From NORP294 sp047627915 (GTDB lineage: Bacteria > Bacteroidota > Bacteroidia > Flavobacteriales_E > Vicingaceae): DNA of 58,811 nt. The stretch's first letter is position 1. Each line of letters starts with the position of its first letter. Shown piece after piece: positions 50,316-58,811 of the stretch. The notes beneath the pieces were generated by a model. That model was not told the origin of the DNA. It worked only from the letters and a program-made list of their open reading frames with translations, and searched no databases. A program made the translations under genes and the position numbers. The stretch covers positions 1-58,811 of the forward strand of contig JBLHTZ010000013.1 in NCBI GenBank assembly GCA_047627915.1, written 5' to 3'.

Positions 50316-51317
50316 ATGAAAGAAAAAGTAAAAATTGCAATCAATGGATTTGGACGAATCGGAAGATTGTCATTTAGAGAATTGTTAAAGAAGAATGAGG
50401 TAGAGGTAGTGGCCATAAACGACTTAACAGACATAGAGACCTTAGCACACCTGTTGCGATATGATTCCGTTCACGGTAAATTGGCCTATACAGTAAAAGT
50501 TGAATCGGACTGTTTAATTGTTGATGGAACGAGTGTGAAAGTGTTCAGCAATCCAAAACCTGAAAGCTTGCCTTGGGATGATTTAAAAGTGGATGTTGTG
50601 ATTGAATGTACCGGAAGGTTTTTAACTCAAGAATCTGCTTCGAAACATATTACTGCAGGAGCTGGTAAGGTAATTCTTTCAGCACCGGCAAAGGACGATG
50701 TAAAAACAATAGTACTCGGGGTGAATGAGAAAACATTGACAAAAGATGATCTAATTGTTTCTAATGCCTCCTGTACCACGAACTGTTTAGCGCCTATGGT
50801 TAAAGTGTTGGATGAGAGTTTTGGAATTGAAAAAGGATACATCTCAACAGTGCACGCGTATACTGCTGATCAAAATTTGCAAGACGCACCACATAAAGAC
50901 TTGAGAAGAGCTAGAGCTGCAGCCTTGTCAATCATTCCAACAACTACTGGTGCAGCTTCTGCAGTTGGTCAGGTTTTACCATCTATGTTAGGTAAATTAG
51001 ATGGCATTGCTCTTAGAGTTCCAATACCTGACGGCTCTTTGACTGATTTAACAGCAATTCTCGATCAAGAAGTAACTAAGGAACAAGTTAACGAAGCGTT
51101 TAAGAAGGCTGCAGAAAGCGGGTTAAAAGGAGTTTTAGAATACTCAATTGATCCGCTAGTTTCTGTTGATATAGTTGGTAATACTCACTCTTGCATTCTT
51201 GATTCTCAATTAACAGCCGCTAATGGAAACCTTGTGAAAGTAGTGGGATGGTACGACAATGAATATGGTTATTCTAGTAGAATAGCAGAGTTAGCAGTTT
51301 TAATGGCAACGCTTTAA
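50316..51317 (+). CDS. gap: type I glyceraldehyde-3-phosphate dehydrogenase
   Basis: 333 residues. NAD-binding KIAINGFGRIGRLSFRELLK near 4-23, catalytic Cys in SNASCTTNCLAPMVKVLDES near 148-167, HAYTADQNLQDAPHKDLRRA near 176-195, and WYDNEYGYSSRIAELAVLMA at the C-terminus with the NAD-binding Asn. Converts G3P to 1,3-bisphosphoglycerate in glycolysis. Standard length. About 245 bases separate it from the divergent KAS III gene, enough for a promoter of its own. Confidence 0.97.
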   Translation: MKEKVKIAINGFGRIGRLSFRELLKKNEVEVVAINDLTDIETLAHLLRYDSVHGKLAYTVKVESDCLIVDGTSVKVFSNPKPESLPWDDLKVDVVIECTGRFLTQESASKHITAGAGKVILSAPAKDDVKTIVLGVNEKTLTKDDLIVSNASCTTNCLAPMVKVLDESFGIEKGYISTVHAYTADQNLQDAPHKDLRRARAAALSIIPTTTGAASAVGQVLPSMLGKLDGIALRVPIPDGSLTDLTAILDQEVTKEQVNEAFKKAAESGLKGVLEYSIDPLVSVDIVGNTHSCILDSQLTAANGNLVKVVGWYDNEYGYSSRIAELAVLMATL

Positions 51318-51322
51318 TAAAA

Positions 51323-51577
51323 ATGATTAACGATTACAACCTTAAAAGATGCAAGTTTAAGTTACCAATTTACCGATTGAAGCAGCAACGATTAAAAGGT
51401 GAATTTACTTTTGGGAGTAGAAAAAGGGCACATTCGGTAAATTATTCTATTCAAAAGAACTTTTATAACATTCGGCGAAACAGATATGCAAAAGATATTC
51501 TAATGAACCAGCTAGCTGTTCATTGTAGACGTTTAACTAGATTACTTTCTAGTTTAAATATTAGCATAGGGCAGTAG
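51323..51577 (+). CDS. possible small basic protein after gap (84 aa)
   Basis: 84 residues, strongly basic (KLPIYRLKQQRLKGEFTFGS, KNFYNIRRNRYAKDILMNQL, CRRLTRLLSSLNISIGQ). The ATG follows the gap stop by 5 bases on the same strand. No family recognised. It might be a real co-transcribed gene or a chance frame. Confidence 0.35.
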   Translation: MINDYNLKRCKFKLPIYRLKQQRLKGEFTFGSRKRAHSVNYSIQKNFYNIRRNRYAKDILMNQLAVHCRRLTRLLSSLNISIGQ

Positions 51578-51683
51578 AGAGGAAGCATAGCTTCACTAAA
51601 TTAACGGGTAACTATAACTTATTTATAATCCCCCTAATAAGACATTAATGAAATAGGAAGTTGGACCTTGTTCCAGGTTGTTA

Positions 51684-54182
51684 TTATTTTTTCGCTCTTG
51701 TTCTAATTTTAACCAATTCATACCACATAACTGATATGAAACCAATGCTTATACTGGTGGATAGTTGTGATGCACTAAGCTGATCGAATTCAAAAAAGGC
51801 AGTTAATGGCGGAACATAAAGTAATAGACCGGTTATGGTAATGGTAATGCCAATAATGAGTAAGATTAAGTTGTTTTTATACTTCAGAGTGGTGAAAATG
51901 GAATAGTAAAAGGAACGGTTTACCAAGGTTAAAAATATATTGGCCGCTATTAAAACTGTAAAAACAATCGTTCTTGTGTGGGCTTCATCATATGACTCAT
52001 AAACCGAATACTGATAGGCACATAAAGTCCCTAGAGTAATGGCTAATCCTTGTATGATGCTTGTAGTTAGCTCTTTTATATTAAAAAAGGTAGAGGTAAT
52101 TGGCCTTGGATTTTTAGTCATTGTATTTTTCTCCATGGGCTCGTTTTCAAAAATGATAGAGCAGGTAGGTCCCATAATTAGTTCTAAAAAGATAATGTGC
52201 ACTGGGGAAAGTATGTTCGGGTAAATCCAACCTAATGCTAAAGGAAGAAAGACAGTTAAAATAATAGGTATATGAATGGATATGATGTATTGTATGGCCT
52301 TTTTGAGATTGGTGTAGATTTTTCTACCCATTGCCACGGCATCTACCATTTTTGATAAATCGTCTTCCAACAGTATCAGCGAAGCAGCTTGTTTCGCTAT
52401 CTCTGTGCCTTTCTTTCCCATTGCAATTCCGATGTGCGCAGCTTTTAAGGCAGGCCCATCATTTACTCCATCACCGGTCATGGCAACAATTTGTTGGCTT
52501 GATTTTAATGCGTTAATAATTCTAAGCTTGGCGTCGGGAAACATTCTTGTGAAAATGTAGGTCTCTTTCACTTTTTCTTGCAGATCATGATCGGATAATT
52601 GCATTAATTCATCACCTGATATGCTTTGCTCGTAACCTTTGAAGTTAATTTGTTGTGCAATAGCAGCAGTGGTTTCAGCATTATCACCAGTAATAATTTT
52701 TACGGCTATTCCTGCTTGATAAAAGGCTTCTAAAACCTGAGTGATGTTCTTTTTTGGGGGATCGTAAAAAGCTACTATGCCTTTAAACGAAAACGATAAC
52801 TCTTGTTGTGCAGAGGGGTAATCGGTGCCTTCAAAATTACTTTGTCCAACAGCTAGAACCCTATACCCTTTGCCGGTAATGGTCTGTATCGCTTGCTCAA
52901 TTTGTTTTTGCTCTGCAGGTGTTAAGTGGCAAACCTTTAGTAGTGCTTCTGGTGCTCCTTTTGAGGCTATAATTCTTTGGCCTTGTTCGTTTTCAAAAAC
53001 ATGGGTCATCATAGGTGGTTTCCCTCCCAAAGGGTATTCGTGTACCATTTTAAAATTAGTACGCTCATCGACTATATCTAAATTGGCATAAGCATCGTGC
53101 AGGGCTACTTCCATCGGATCAAACGGAAGGGGTTCACTGGCCCACATCGCTATGGTGACAAGATTTCTTTCATCATCTGTCAATTCATTGTCTGGGCTGG
53201 AAATTTTTTGGTTAGCAATGGTAAACAACTTTGCCAAACTCATTTTATTCTCGGTAATCGTTCCGGTTTTATCGGTACAGATCACTGTGGCACTGCCCAA
53301 CGTTTCTACGGTTTTCATTTGCTTCACCACGATTCCCATTTTCATTAAACGCCAAGCTCCAATAGCCATAAAGGCGCTAAAAGCCATGGGGACTTCTTCT
53401 GGTAAAATGCTCATTGCTAGGGTTAATGCCTTAAGTAAGCTGTCTAGTATATCGTGAGAATTAGAAAAATTTATGCCCCAAACCACTAAGAACACAACTG
53501 TACCTGCAATGACAAGTTGTTTTACAAAGTTGTTTATTTGGTTTTCTAATGGGGTTTTTTCTTCCTTTATATTATCGAGGCTTTTACCAATTTTTCCGAG
53601 TTCTGTCTTATTGCCAATGCCTATAATGGTTACAATGGCCAACCCACTTGCAACTGTTGTTCCTTTGTAAACGATGTTATTTTTTTTGTCTTTGTCCTTA
53701 AAGTTCGATAAGGATTCTCCGGTGAGGATAGATTCATTGACAGAGAAATCATTGGAATGAACAATAACTCCGTCAGCCGCAACTGAAGTTCCTTCTTCCA
53801 CCACCATGCTATCGCCAATGACCAAGTCTTCACTTTTTATTTCTTCCAACGTTCCATCCCGAATAACTTTAGCAGTCGGTTGGGTCAATATTTTTAGTTT
53901 CTGTAATGCATTCCGACTTCTGGAATCTTGATAAAGTGAAATGACGGAAACAATTACAATGGCTGATGCCAAAAAGATTCCATCTCCTATTTGACCACTA
54001 ATAAAGTAAATCAGTGAAGCAACTAATAATAATATAATCATTGGCTCTTTCGCCAATTTCCTGAGGGCATCTAAGACAGCATTCGTCTGTTTATAGGTTA
54101 GAGTATTTTGTCCATGTTCCTCTCTTGCCGAAGCGACTTGTTCCTTTGTTAAACCTTGAATGCTGAATTTATCTATGTTCAT
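51684..54182 (-). CDS. P-type cation-transporting ATPase (P2-like)
   Basis: 832 residues from the ATG at 54182 (a TTG two codons upstream was rejected). Motifs: N-domain linkage with TGES (ILTGESLSN, near 152), phosphorylation site ICTDKTGTITENKMSL near 315 with Asp, hinge TGDGVNDGPALKAAHIGIAM near 562, and M4 PEEVPMAFSAFMAIGA near 275. About ten hydrophobic helices in the usual 4+6 layout; the overall type resembles Ca2+/Mn2+ P2A pumps, but ion specificity is not secure. It lies in a stand-alone unit convergent with the gap region. Confidence 0.9.
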   Translation of the reverse strand: MNIDKFSIQGLTKEQVASAREEHGQNTLTYKQTNAVLDALRKLAKEPMIILLLVASLIYFISGQIGDGIFLASAIVIVSVISLYQDSRSRNALQKLKILTQPTAKVIRDGTLEEIKSEDLVIGDSMVVEEGTSVAADGVIVHSNDFSVNESILTGESLSNFKDKDKKNNIVYKGTTVASGLAIVTIIGIGNKTELGKIGKSLDNIKEEKTPLENQINNFVKQLVIAGTVVFLVVWGINFSNSHDILDSLLKALTLAMSILPEEVPMAFSAFMAIGAWRLMKMGIVVKQMKTVETLGSATVICTDKTGTITENKMSLAKLFTIANQKISSPDNELTDDERNLVTIAMWASEPLPFDPMEVALHDAYANLDIVDERTNFKMVHEYPLGGKPPMMTHVFENEQGQRIIASKGAPEALLKVCHLTPAEQKQIEQAIQTITGKGYRVLAVGQSNFEGTDYPSAQQELSFSFKGIVAFYDPPKKNITQVLEAFYQAGIAVKIITGDNAETTAAIAQQINFKGYEQSISGDELMQLSDHDLQEKVKETYIFTRMFPDAKLRIINALKSSQQIVAMTGDGVNDGPALKAAHIGIAMGKKGTEIAKQAASLILLEDDLSKMVDAVAMGRKIYTNLKKAIQYIISIHIPIILTVFLPLALGWIYPNILSPVHIIFLELIMGPTCSIIFENEPMEKNTMTKNPRPITSTFFNIKELTTSIIQGLAITLGTLCAYQYSVYESYDEAHTRTIVFTVLIAANIFLTLVNRSFYYSIFTTLKYKNNLILLIIGITITITGLLLYVPPLTAFFEFDQLSASQLSTSISIGFISVMWYELVKIRTRAKK

Positions 54183-54416
54183 TATCAAACTATCTTTAAT
54201 CCAATAGAGAAACGTTTTGGAAGTGCTATAAATTTCGACATTCTTTAACAGTCAATCTATTCTATTCTTTGTTTTAGAATAAATTCTTCATTGAAAGTTC
54301 TTCCAAAAACAGGGCAGATGCTTTTGACTAAGTTTAATGTGCGCTATTGATTTTTATAAGATAGTTTATGTAATGTTTTATAGATTTGTTTTCAAGTCTT
54401 GCATTTTTTAACTCCT

Positions 54417-54626
54417 TCAAGCTCCATGCTCTTTTTCATAGTTTTTTAGTAAGTCAGTTAAAGAGTTGAGGTAATCCTTTAGCTCTTTGTTACTCACTCC
54501 CTTTTTTGTTTGATATAAAAGATGCTCAGGAATTTCATCAATATACTTCAGGAGTTCAGGGTACTCATTTCGAATTTTTGAGGTTGCTGCGTTGATTGCG
54601 ATATTCAGTTCTTTTTGAGATTCCAT
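54417..54626 (-). CDS. small hypothetical protein (69 aa)
   Basis: 69 residues, no signal peptide, predicted mostly helical: MESQKELNIAINAATSKIRN, YPELLKYIDEIPEHLLYQ, NKELKDYLNSLTDLLKNYEK. An ATG start and a normal-looking hydrophilic composition argue for a real gene. A small family of similar short proteins exists in Bacteroidota as far as I recall; role unknown. Confidence 0.5.
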   Translation of the reverse strand: MESQKELNIAINAATSKIRNEYPELLKYIDEIPEHLLYQTKKGVSNKELKDYLNSLTDLLKNYEKEHGA

Positions 54627-54787
54627 GTTTATTTGGTTTTGATAGAGTTACACATGATTAAGTTGCTGTCTGAGGCCAATGTGTTGACCTAATTCGATAT
54701 AAGCCCAGATGCAACAAATTGTAAATTATTGCTTTTCAAAGGTATGATTAACTTCTTGGTCTAAATAACAAGAACTTTTTTCGAGCT

Positions 54788-55105
54788 TTATTCTCTTTCT
54801 ACTTCAATGCCAAAAAAGCTAAACTTTTTATTTGAGCTAGATTTAGATTGACTTTTTTCTTCATTCTCTGTGGTCAGGTTCAGTCGCTTTTTTACTTGGA
54901 ACAACAACTGATTTCCTAAAAACTTAAACGACTCTTCAGTATCTAACATAGTTTTTTTAGCGGCAACTAACTTCGTAACTTCTTTTTTAACCGGTTGTGG
55001 AGAATTAGTAGTTTTTTCTTTTTCAGCTGATTGGGCATAGATAGAAGTGGAAAAGATTCCCATTGTAAAAAATACACATAATACTATTTTTTTCAATTTT
55101 ACCAA
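54788..55105 (-). CDS. hypothetical secreted protein (105 aa)
   Basis: 105 residues: signal peptide MVKLKKIVLCVFFTMGIFST, then a Lys-rich hydrophilic region (EKEKTTNSPQPVKKEVTKLV, RLNLTTENEEKSQSKSSSNK) ending FSFFGIEVERE. Low complexity and no recognised domain. Possibly a small surface or periplasmic accessory protein. No neighbour gives a clue. Confidence 0.45.
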   Translation of the reverse strand: MVKLKKIVLCVFFTMGIFSTSIYAQSAEKEKTTNSPQPVKKEVTKLVAAKKTMLDTEESFKFLGNQLLFQVKKRLNLTTENEEKSQSKSSSNKKFSFFGIEVERE

Positions 55106-55259
55106 TTAAGAAATAAAATAAGTCATAAGAATAGCCACTAATAAAAGTAACAAACTATAACTAAAAGTACTATCAATAGTCGATAAATCAAATGAAAGAA
55201 TGAAAATGAATTACCTACACGAATAAGAATGGCAGAAGTTATACCATTTATGTTTTACA

Positions 55260-55850
55260 CTATTTTGCATTCACACCAGAAAATACTCGAACGTTTGGGT
55301 TGATCGGATTTCCACTGGCCCTTCGGAAAACGACCAATTGCCCTGTATGATAAATGACATCTGATAACTGACCATTAATGAAATTCCAAAAGGGAAACTC
55401 ACTTCTTTTTTCACCATTTTGAAAGACAACTTTTAGTGCTTCAATTTCTGATTCACTTTTGTTTAAAAATCCATTTCTTGCCTCAAAAAGATTTGCTAAG
55501 GTATTGTTTCGTAGCTCTTCGTAGCTTAAATTAACTTTTGGGTATGGGCGAACGCTTATTTTTCCTGCAGCTATGTTTTTTATGGCAACTGATAACTCAT
55601 AAATGTGAACAATGGTTTCTTCACAGGTTTTTCCGCTTTCAGACGGCTGGTAAGCGAGGTCTCTTTCAGTTAAACTGTCGGAAGCCCAATAAAAGCGATA
55701 GCCTAAACCATCCACCATCCGTGTTACAATATTGCCCGCCGCATAGCTGTTTGGTGCGGAAGGTATTTCATAAAAGGGCAGTTGATTTGTGGGTTGAGCA
55801 TTCATAAATAAGCAAGTTAAGATAGAAAAGAGTGTAGCAGCAATTTTCAT
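55260..55850 (-). CDS. DinB-like protein with signal peptide
   Basis: 196 residues. Signal MKIAATLFSILTCLFMNAQ, then a DinB/YfiT-type four-helix bundle: RMVDGLGYRFYWASDSLTER near 44-63, SGKTCEETIVHIYELSVAIK near 71-90 (first metal-ligand His), and DVIYHTGQLVVFRRASG near 165-181 (metal-ligand His). DinB domains are often metal-dependent thiol-transferase-type enzymes in bacillithiol-using bacteria. Its stop-start junction with the upstream 532-residue gene shares one base, implying an operon. Confidence 0.75.
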   Translation of the reverse strand: MKIAATLFSILTCLFMNAQPTNQLPFYEIPSAPNSYAAGNIVTRMVDGLGYRFYWASDSLTERDLAYQPSESGKTCEETIVHIYELSVAIKNIAAGKISVRPYPKVNLSYEELRNNTLANLFEARNGFLNKSESEIEALKVVFQNGEKRSEFPFWNFINGQLSDVIYHTGQLVVFRRASGNPINPNVRVFSGVNAK

Positions 55851-57448
55851 TATTTGAAAGTTATTTTTCCGAATCGTTCCGACTTCCGTTTCTGACCGTA
55901 AATCACCATTTCTTTATCTGAGATTTGCTCAGCAACTTTTGGCCGAATTAATAATTCTGCTTCTTTCGCATTAAACAGTGCCTCTTTGACCTGTCTTCCA
56001 TCGCTATCTAATTGAACCAAGACGGCTACAGAAGACTTAAATCGCTTTGTAAAGTCATATACAACACCTTTAGCTTTTCCTTTTGTCATTTTACTTGTAG
56101 CTAAGTTCTTCGCATTGTCGTTGAAAATAAAATTCATTTTATCTTCAACAATTGCTAATGCATAAGAAGAGAAGAACCCTCCATCGTTAATGGTGTGTTG
56201 CCTTTTTGCAATTTTTTCAGTCCATTCAATTTGTCCGTTAGCATCAATGCTAATTACAATAATATCATTGTAGTAATAATGGTAGGTTGTTCTAACATTC
56301 CCTTGAGTATCGGTAGTGGTAACTACCCTCACGTAATATTGCTCGCCAACTAGAATTGCTCCACCGTCATCTTTTAAAACAATATCGTCCAAGTCATACT
56401 CATACAGTTCCACATCCTTTCCTTTATCTTCCCGTTTTTGAGTTTTCTTTTTATTCTTATCGGTCATGTTTTGGGTAATAAAATCAATGCCAAACTCTTT
56501 AAAACTTTTAGATACAATTGACTTTGTACTTTCATCAATTTTTAAAAAGTAACTGCCGTTTATGCTCATTGTGCCATTTTCAGAGTAAAAACCTCCACAA
56601 ATAATATCACCTTCTTGGTTGATTGCAATTTTCATATCCGTTAAAAACTTTCCTTCTAAGATAATAGGATATTCCTTTTTACTTTGTCCTTTGTTGGTGT
56701 AGGCAATAATTTGATAATGATAGTTTGGCTTTCCTTTTCTTCTCTCTTTTGCCTTTTCTTGAAAGATTTTTGACAGAAGGTATAAATCTCCATTTTCTTG
56801 AATGTCATAGTCAACAACTGTAAACAGGTCATTTTCGTAAGGTAAAGTGACATTCTTTTCCCATAATAAATTCAAGTCCTTGTCAAAAATATGATATGAA
56901 AATTGCTCATTTTCATCTTTCTCATAAGGTAAGGTGTAGTAAATCAGAATTCTCTTCTCATCGTTAGAAATGGTATACGTAAATGAGCCAGAGTTGCGCT
57001 TCGACTTACCATCAAATTCAATTGCTCCAATTTTTGTCAGTTTAGAACTTGGGCTCAGTGTTGCTTTGTTGATGTTCTGTGCATAAAGCAAGTTCACTTT
57101 GGATTTATTATCCAATACAGTAGAAAAAAGAATCAACTCTCCATCAATTTGTGTTGCATACTGATAAATTCTCTTTTCTTGTTTCTCTCCCAATGCAAGT
57201 GGTACCGACTTTTTGAGTGACATGTCGTTGCCGTACTTTTCAATGATAAGGGGAGCTTTGCCTTTCCATGTGCGTTTGATAATGTAAGTGCCTTCATCAT
57301 CAGAACCGATAATGTTATCGAACACTGTTCTTCGACTAGTCGTTTGTTCGTCGCCCCAAGTGAGGGTTACCTTGGTGGTGATTATTTGCGCTTTAGCCTC
57401 AACAAGAATTAAAAAAAGGGTGGCTAATAATAGAAATTTATTTTTCAT
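55850..57448 (-). CDS. hypothetical secreted protein (532 aa)
   Basis: 532 residues: signal MKNKFLLLATLFLILVEAKA, then about 500 residues of alternating strands with repeated turns (KKSVPLALGEKQEKRIYQYA, FSYHIFDKDLNLLWEKNVTL, DGGAILVGEQYYVRVVTTTD, GQIEWTEKIAKRQHTINDGG), a likely beta-propeller; a basic segment NMTDKNKKKTQKREDKGKD lies in the middle. No catalytic motif seen. A 20-base perfect palindrome lies 36 bases upstream of the start (57484-57503), a probable operator. The DinB-like gene follows directly. Confidence 0.7.
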   Translation of the reverse strand: MKNKFLLLATLFLILVEAKAQIITTKVTLTWGDEQTTSRRTVFDNIIGSDDEGTYIIKRTWKGKAPLIIEKYGNDMSLKKSVPLALGEKQEKRIYQYATQIDGELILFSTVLDNKSKVNLLYAQNINKATLSPSSKLTKIGAIEFDGKSKRNSGSFTYTISNDEKRILIYYTLPYEKDENEQFSYHIFDKDLNLLWEKNVTLPYENDLFTVVDYDIQENGDLYLLSKIFQEKAKERRKGKPNYHYQIIAYTNKGQSKKEYPIILEGKFLTDMKIAINQEGDIICGGFYSENGTMSINGSYFLKIDESTKSIVSKSFKEFGIDFITQNMTDKNKKKTQKREDKGKDVELYEYDLDDIVLKDDGGAILVGEQYYVRVVTTTDTQGNVRTTYHYYYNDIIVISIDANGQIEWTEKIAKRQHTINDGGFFSSYALAIVEDKMNFIFNDNAKNLATSKMTKGKAKGVVYDFTKRFKSSVAVLVQLDSDGRQVKEALFNAKEAELLIRPKVAEQISDKEMVIYGQKRKSERFGKITFK

Positions 57449-57483
57449 TTGGAGAAGATGGGACCCTCAAAAGTCAGTTCGTA

Positions 57484-57503
57484 AAAGCAGAACGTTCTGC
57501 TTT
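57484..57503. promoter_or_regulatory. 20-bp perfect palindrome upstream of the 532-aa protein gene
   Basis: AAAGCAGAACGTTCTGCTTT is a perfect 20-base palindrome centred between 57493 and 57494, 36 bases before the start codon of the minus-strand gene at 57448. The surrounding bases GTA/TAC extend a partial symmetry. It looks like a dimeric repressor site. Confidence 0.5.
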
Positions 57504-57540
57504 ACTTGTAAAGCTACTGAATACATTGTTTTGGTACAAT

Positions 57541-57568
57541 AAAAAAAGCGAGCATTTGCTCGCTTTTT
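57541..57568 (-). terminator. terminator following the tRNA-Leu gene
   Basis: AAAGCGAG...CTCGCTTT with a short loop, flanked by A and T runs, placed 5 bases beyond the 3' end of the minus-strand tRNA. It can work in both directions and also lies 36 bases from the palindrome of the neighbouring gene. Confidence 0.8.
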
Positions 57569-57572
57569 GAAG

Positions 57573-57656
57573 TTCCCCGAACGGGACTCGAACCTGCACG
57601 TCACTTAAGACACATGGCCCTCAACCATGCCTGTCTACCAATTTCAGCACCGGGGA
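57573..57656 (-). tRNA. tRNA-Leu(GAG)
   Basis: Class II tRNA, 84 nt without CCA. The acceptor stem TCCCCGG/TCGGGGA with discriminator A, D arm with TTGGTAGACAG, anticodon stem CATGG/CCATG with loop TTGAGGG (anticodon GAG, reads CUC/CUU), long variable arm with GTC/GAC stem and T loop TTCGAGT. One A-C mismatch in the T stem (GCAGG/CCCGT). Encoded CCA is not present. A terminator follows. Confidence 0.93.
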
Positions 57657-57697
57657 ATGCAATCGAATTCAAAATTAGGATTATTGAGTCGAAATCA

Positions 57698-58811
57698 TCA
57701 TTTCTTGCTTCCTTTTTTGCCACTTCTCGTTTTTGGCTTTTTGTATTTCTTTTTAATCTCTCTTTTGTACTTTCCGCCTTGGTTGGTTTTTTGATTCTTC
57801 AGTTTCTTTTCGTGGAAGCTAGCACCAGCTTCAGAATCTTTTTTTGTATTCCGATCGTCTCTCTTGAAAATGTAATTGTCTGGTCGTTCGTCCGGCGTTT
57901 TTTGATCACTAATTTCTACTTCTTCAGGAAATTCTACTATCGGAATTTTTATGTCCATCAACTCTTCAATCGCTTCTTTGTATTCTCGTTCAATTTCTTT
58001 AAAAAGTAGAATCGATTTTCCTTTGTGTTCCGCTCTACCAGTTCTACCAATACGGTGCATGTAGTTTTCCGGAAAGGCAGGAGTATTAAAATTGATGACA
58101 TGTGAAATTTGATCTAGGTCTAACCCACGAGCCATTACGTCGGTGGCAATTAAAATTCGTGTATCACCCGACTCGTATTTCTGAATGGCTTTTATTCTGA
58201 AATTCTGTGTTTTATTCGAATGAATAACGCCTAACTCACCGTTAAAGTGCTCGTCTAATTTTTCAAAAATTCGATCTGCATTTCGTTTTCCCGAAACAAA
58301 TACCAATACTTTTTGATACTCATCTTTATCTTGAAGCAAGTGAATTATTAAATTCACTTTGGTGTAAAAGTTTCGAACTTCATAAACCGACTGTTCAATG
58401 TTATCTACTGGTGTTCCGCTTAAGGCAATTGAAATTTGCTCTGGTTCAACAAAGAAATCTTTAATTAATACATCAATTTCTTCCGTCATGGTCGCAGAGA
58501 ACATAATGTTCTGTCGGTTATCCGGAAGAAGCTCAAAGAGGTTGTTTAGTTGAAATCGGAAACCCAAATCCAACATCACATCCACTTCATCAATCACCAC
58601 TTTCTTAATTGTTCGCAGTTTCAGGGTACCGTCAATAACAATGTCATACAACCTGCCAGGTGTGGCGACAATAATATCAGCACCTTGCATTACTGCCTTC
58701 TTCTGAGTGTTAATGTTTGTTCCACCGTAAATGGCCAATGTTCTAATGGTCATGTATTTGGTAAACAGCTCAATTTGCTCAACAATTTGGAGCACTAATT
58801 CCCGTGTGGGT
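57698..58811 (-). CDS. DEAD-box ATP-dependent RNA helicase (partial, N-terminus beyond window)
   Basis: The frame runs open to the right edge, so the start and Walker A motif are outside the window; at least 371 residues are visible. Motifs: Ia PTRELVLQI at the edge, Ib ATPGRLYD, II VIDEVDVML (DEVD instead of DEAD), III FSATMTEE, IV VLVFVSGKRNADRIFEKL, V DVMARGLDLDQISHVINF and VI HRIGRTGRAEH. The C-terminus is a basic Lys-rich tail (KNQKTNQGGKYKREIKKKYK). It probably acts in ribosome assembly or cold response. Confidence 0.93.
   Translation of the reverse strand, partial: PTRELVLQIVEQIELFTKYMTIRTLAIYGGTNINTQKKAVMQGADIIVATPGRLYDIVIDGTLKLRTIKKVVIDEVDVMLDLGFRFQLNNLFELLPDNRQNIMFSATMTEEIDVLIKDFFVEPEQISIALSGTPVDNIEQSVYEVRNFYTKVNLIIHLLQDKDEYQKVLVFVSGKRNADRIFEKLDEHFNGELGVIHSNKTQNFRIKAIQKYESGDTRILIATDVMARGLDLDQISHVINFNTPAFPENYMHRIGRTGRAEHKGKSILLFKEIEREYKEAIEELMDIKIPIVEFPEEVEISDQKTPDERPDNYIFKRDDRNTKKDSEAGASFHEKKLKNQKTNQGGKYKREIKKKYKKPKTRSGKKGSKK

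Overview
The window looks like chromosomal DNA of a member of the Bacteroidota, most likely order Flavobacteriales. The evidence: two large secreted proteins ending in type IX secretion (Por) sorting tails, a short RpoD-type sigma factor without region 1.1, a bacillithiol deacetylase (BshB1), AT-rich sequence, TAnnTTTG-like promoter elements, and many lipoproteins with an N-terminal lipobox. Genus cannot be settled by reading alone.

Layout. 0-16.7 kb is dense core genome: miaA and an AddA/RecB-like helicase-nuclease, rpe, rpoD, pnp-rpsO, accD-fbaB, a TamA/BamA-like outer-membrane protein, a TrmH-family RNA methyltransferase, a small outer-membrane protein and a 687-residue SBBP-repeat T9SS protein. 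16.7-26.2 kb is a sparse accessory island. It holds short unrelated functions (carboxymuconolactone decarboxylase with a TetR repressor, RluA-type pseudouridine synthase, 1-Cys peroxiredoxin, DUF2892 protein, methyltransferase, SnoaL-like ester cyclase, truncated globin), at least four decayed genes and two tiny overlapping membrane ORFs. Nearly every gene there lies on the minus strand, and most have an imperfect palindrome bounded by AAC...GTT a few to about 100 bases past the stop. That is the layout of integron-type gene cassettes, but no integrase is in the window.

26.2-33.4 kb carries a glutathione peroxidase-bshB1 pair, a polysaccharide module (flippase, formyltransferase/GINT1-like fusion, GT4 glycosyltransferase), bioY and rpmB. 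A decayed serine hydrolase follows rpmB. 34-44.4 kb is housekeeping again: an LptF/G permease, tgt, a GT2, an ECF sigma factor, rsmG, a DUF2911 protein, yaaA, a DUF2452 protein, apbE with a small NqrM-like cysteine protein, a DUF808 protein and a bestrophin channel. 44.4-58.8 kb holds a lipoprotein, a 1097-residue T9SS protein, an Lrp regulator, a KAS III-like synthase, gapdh, a P-type cation ATPase, several secreted or hypothetical proteins, tRNA-Leu(GAG) and a DEAD-box helicase cut by the right edge.

How the parts work together: several operons are implied by 1-14 base overlaps (miaA-helicase, fbaB-accD, gpx-bshB1, GT4-formyltransferase-flippase, tgt-lptF/G, GT2-sigma-rsmG, yaaA-DUF2452-apbE). 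The TetR gene and its neighbour carry matching 20-base operators, which implies a self-regulated unit. The main candidates for something undescribed are the cassette-like island, the two-ORF membrane micro-operon within it, a roughly 600-base structured non-coding block, and a possible small RNA or leader between pnp and rpoD. No CRISPR array, transposase or phage gene was seen.
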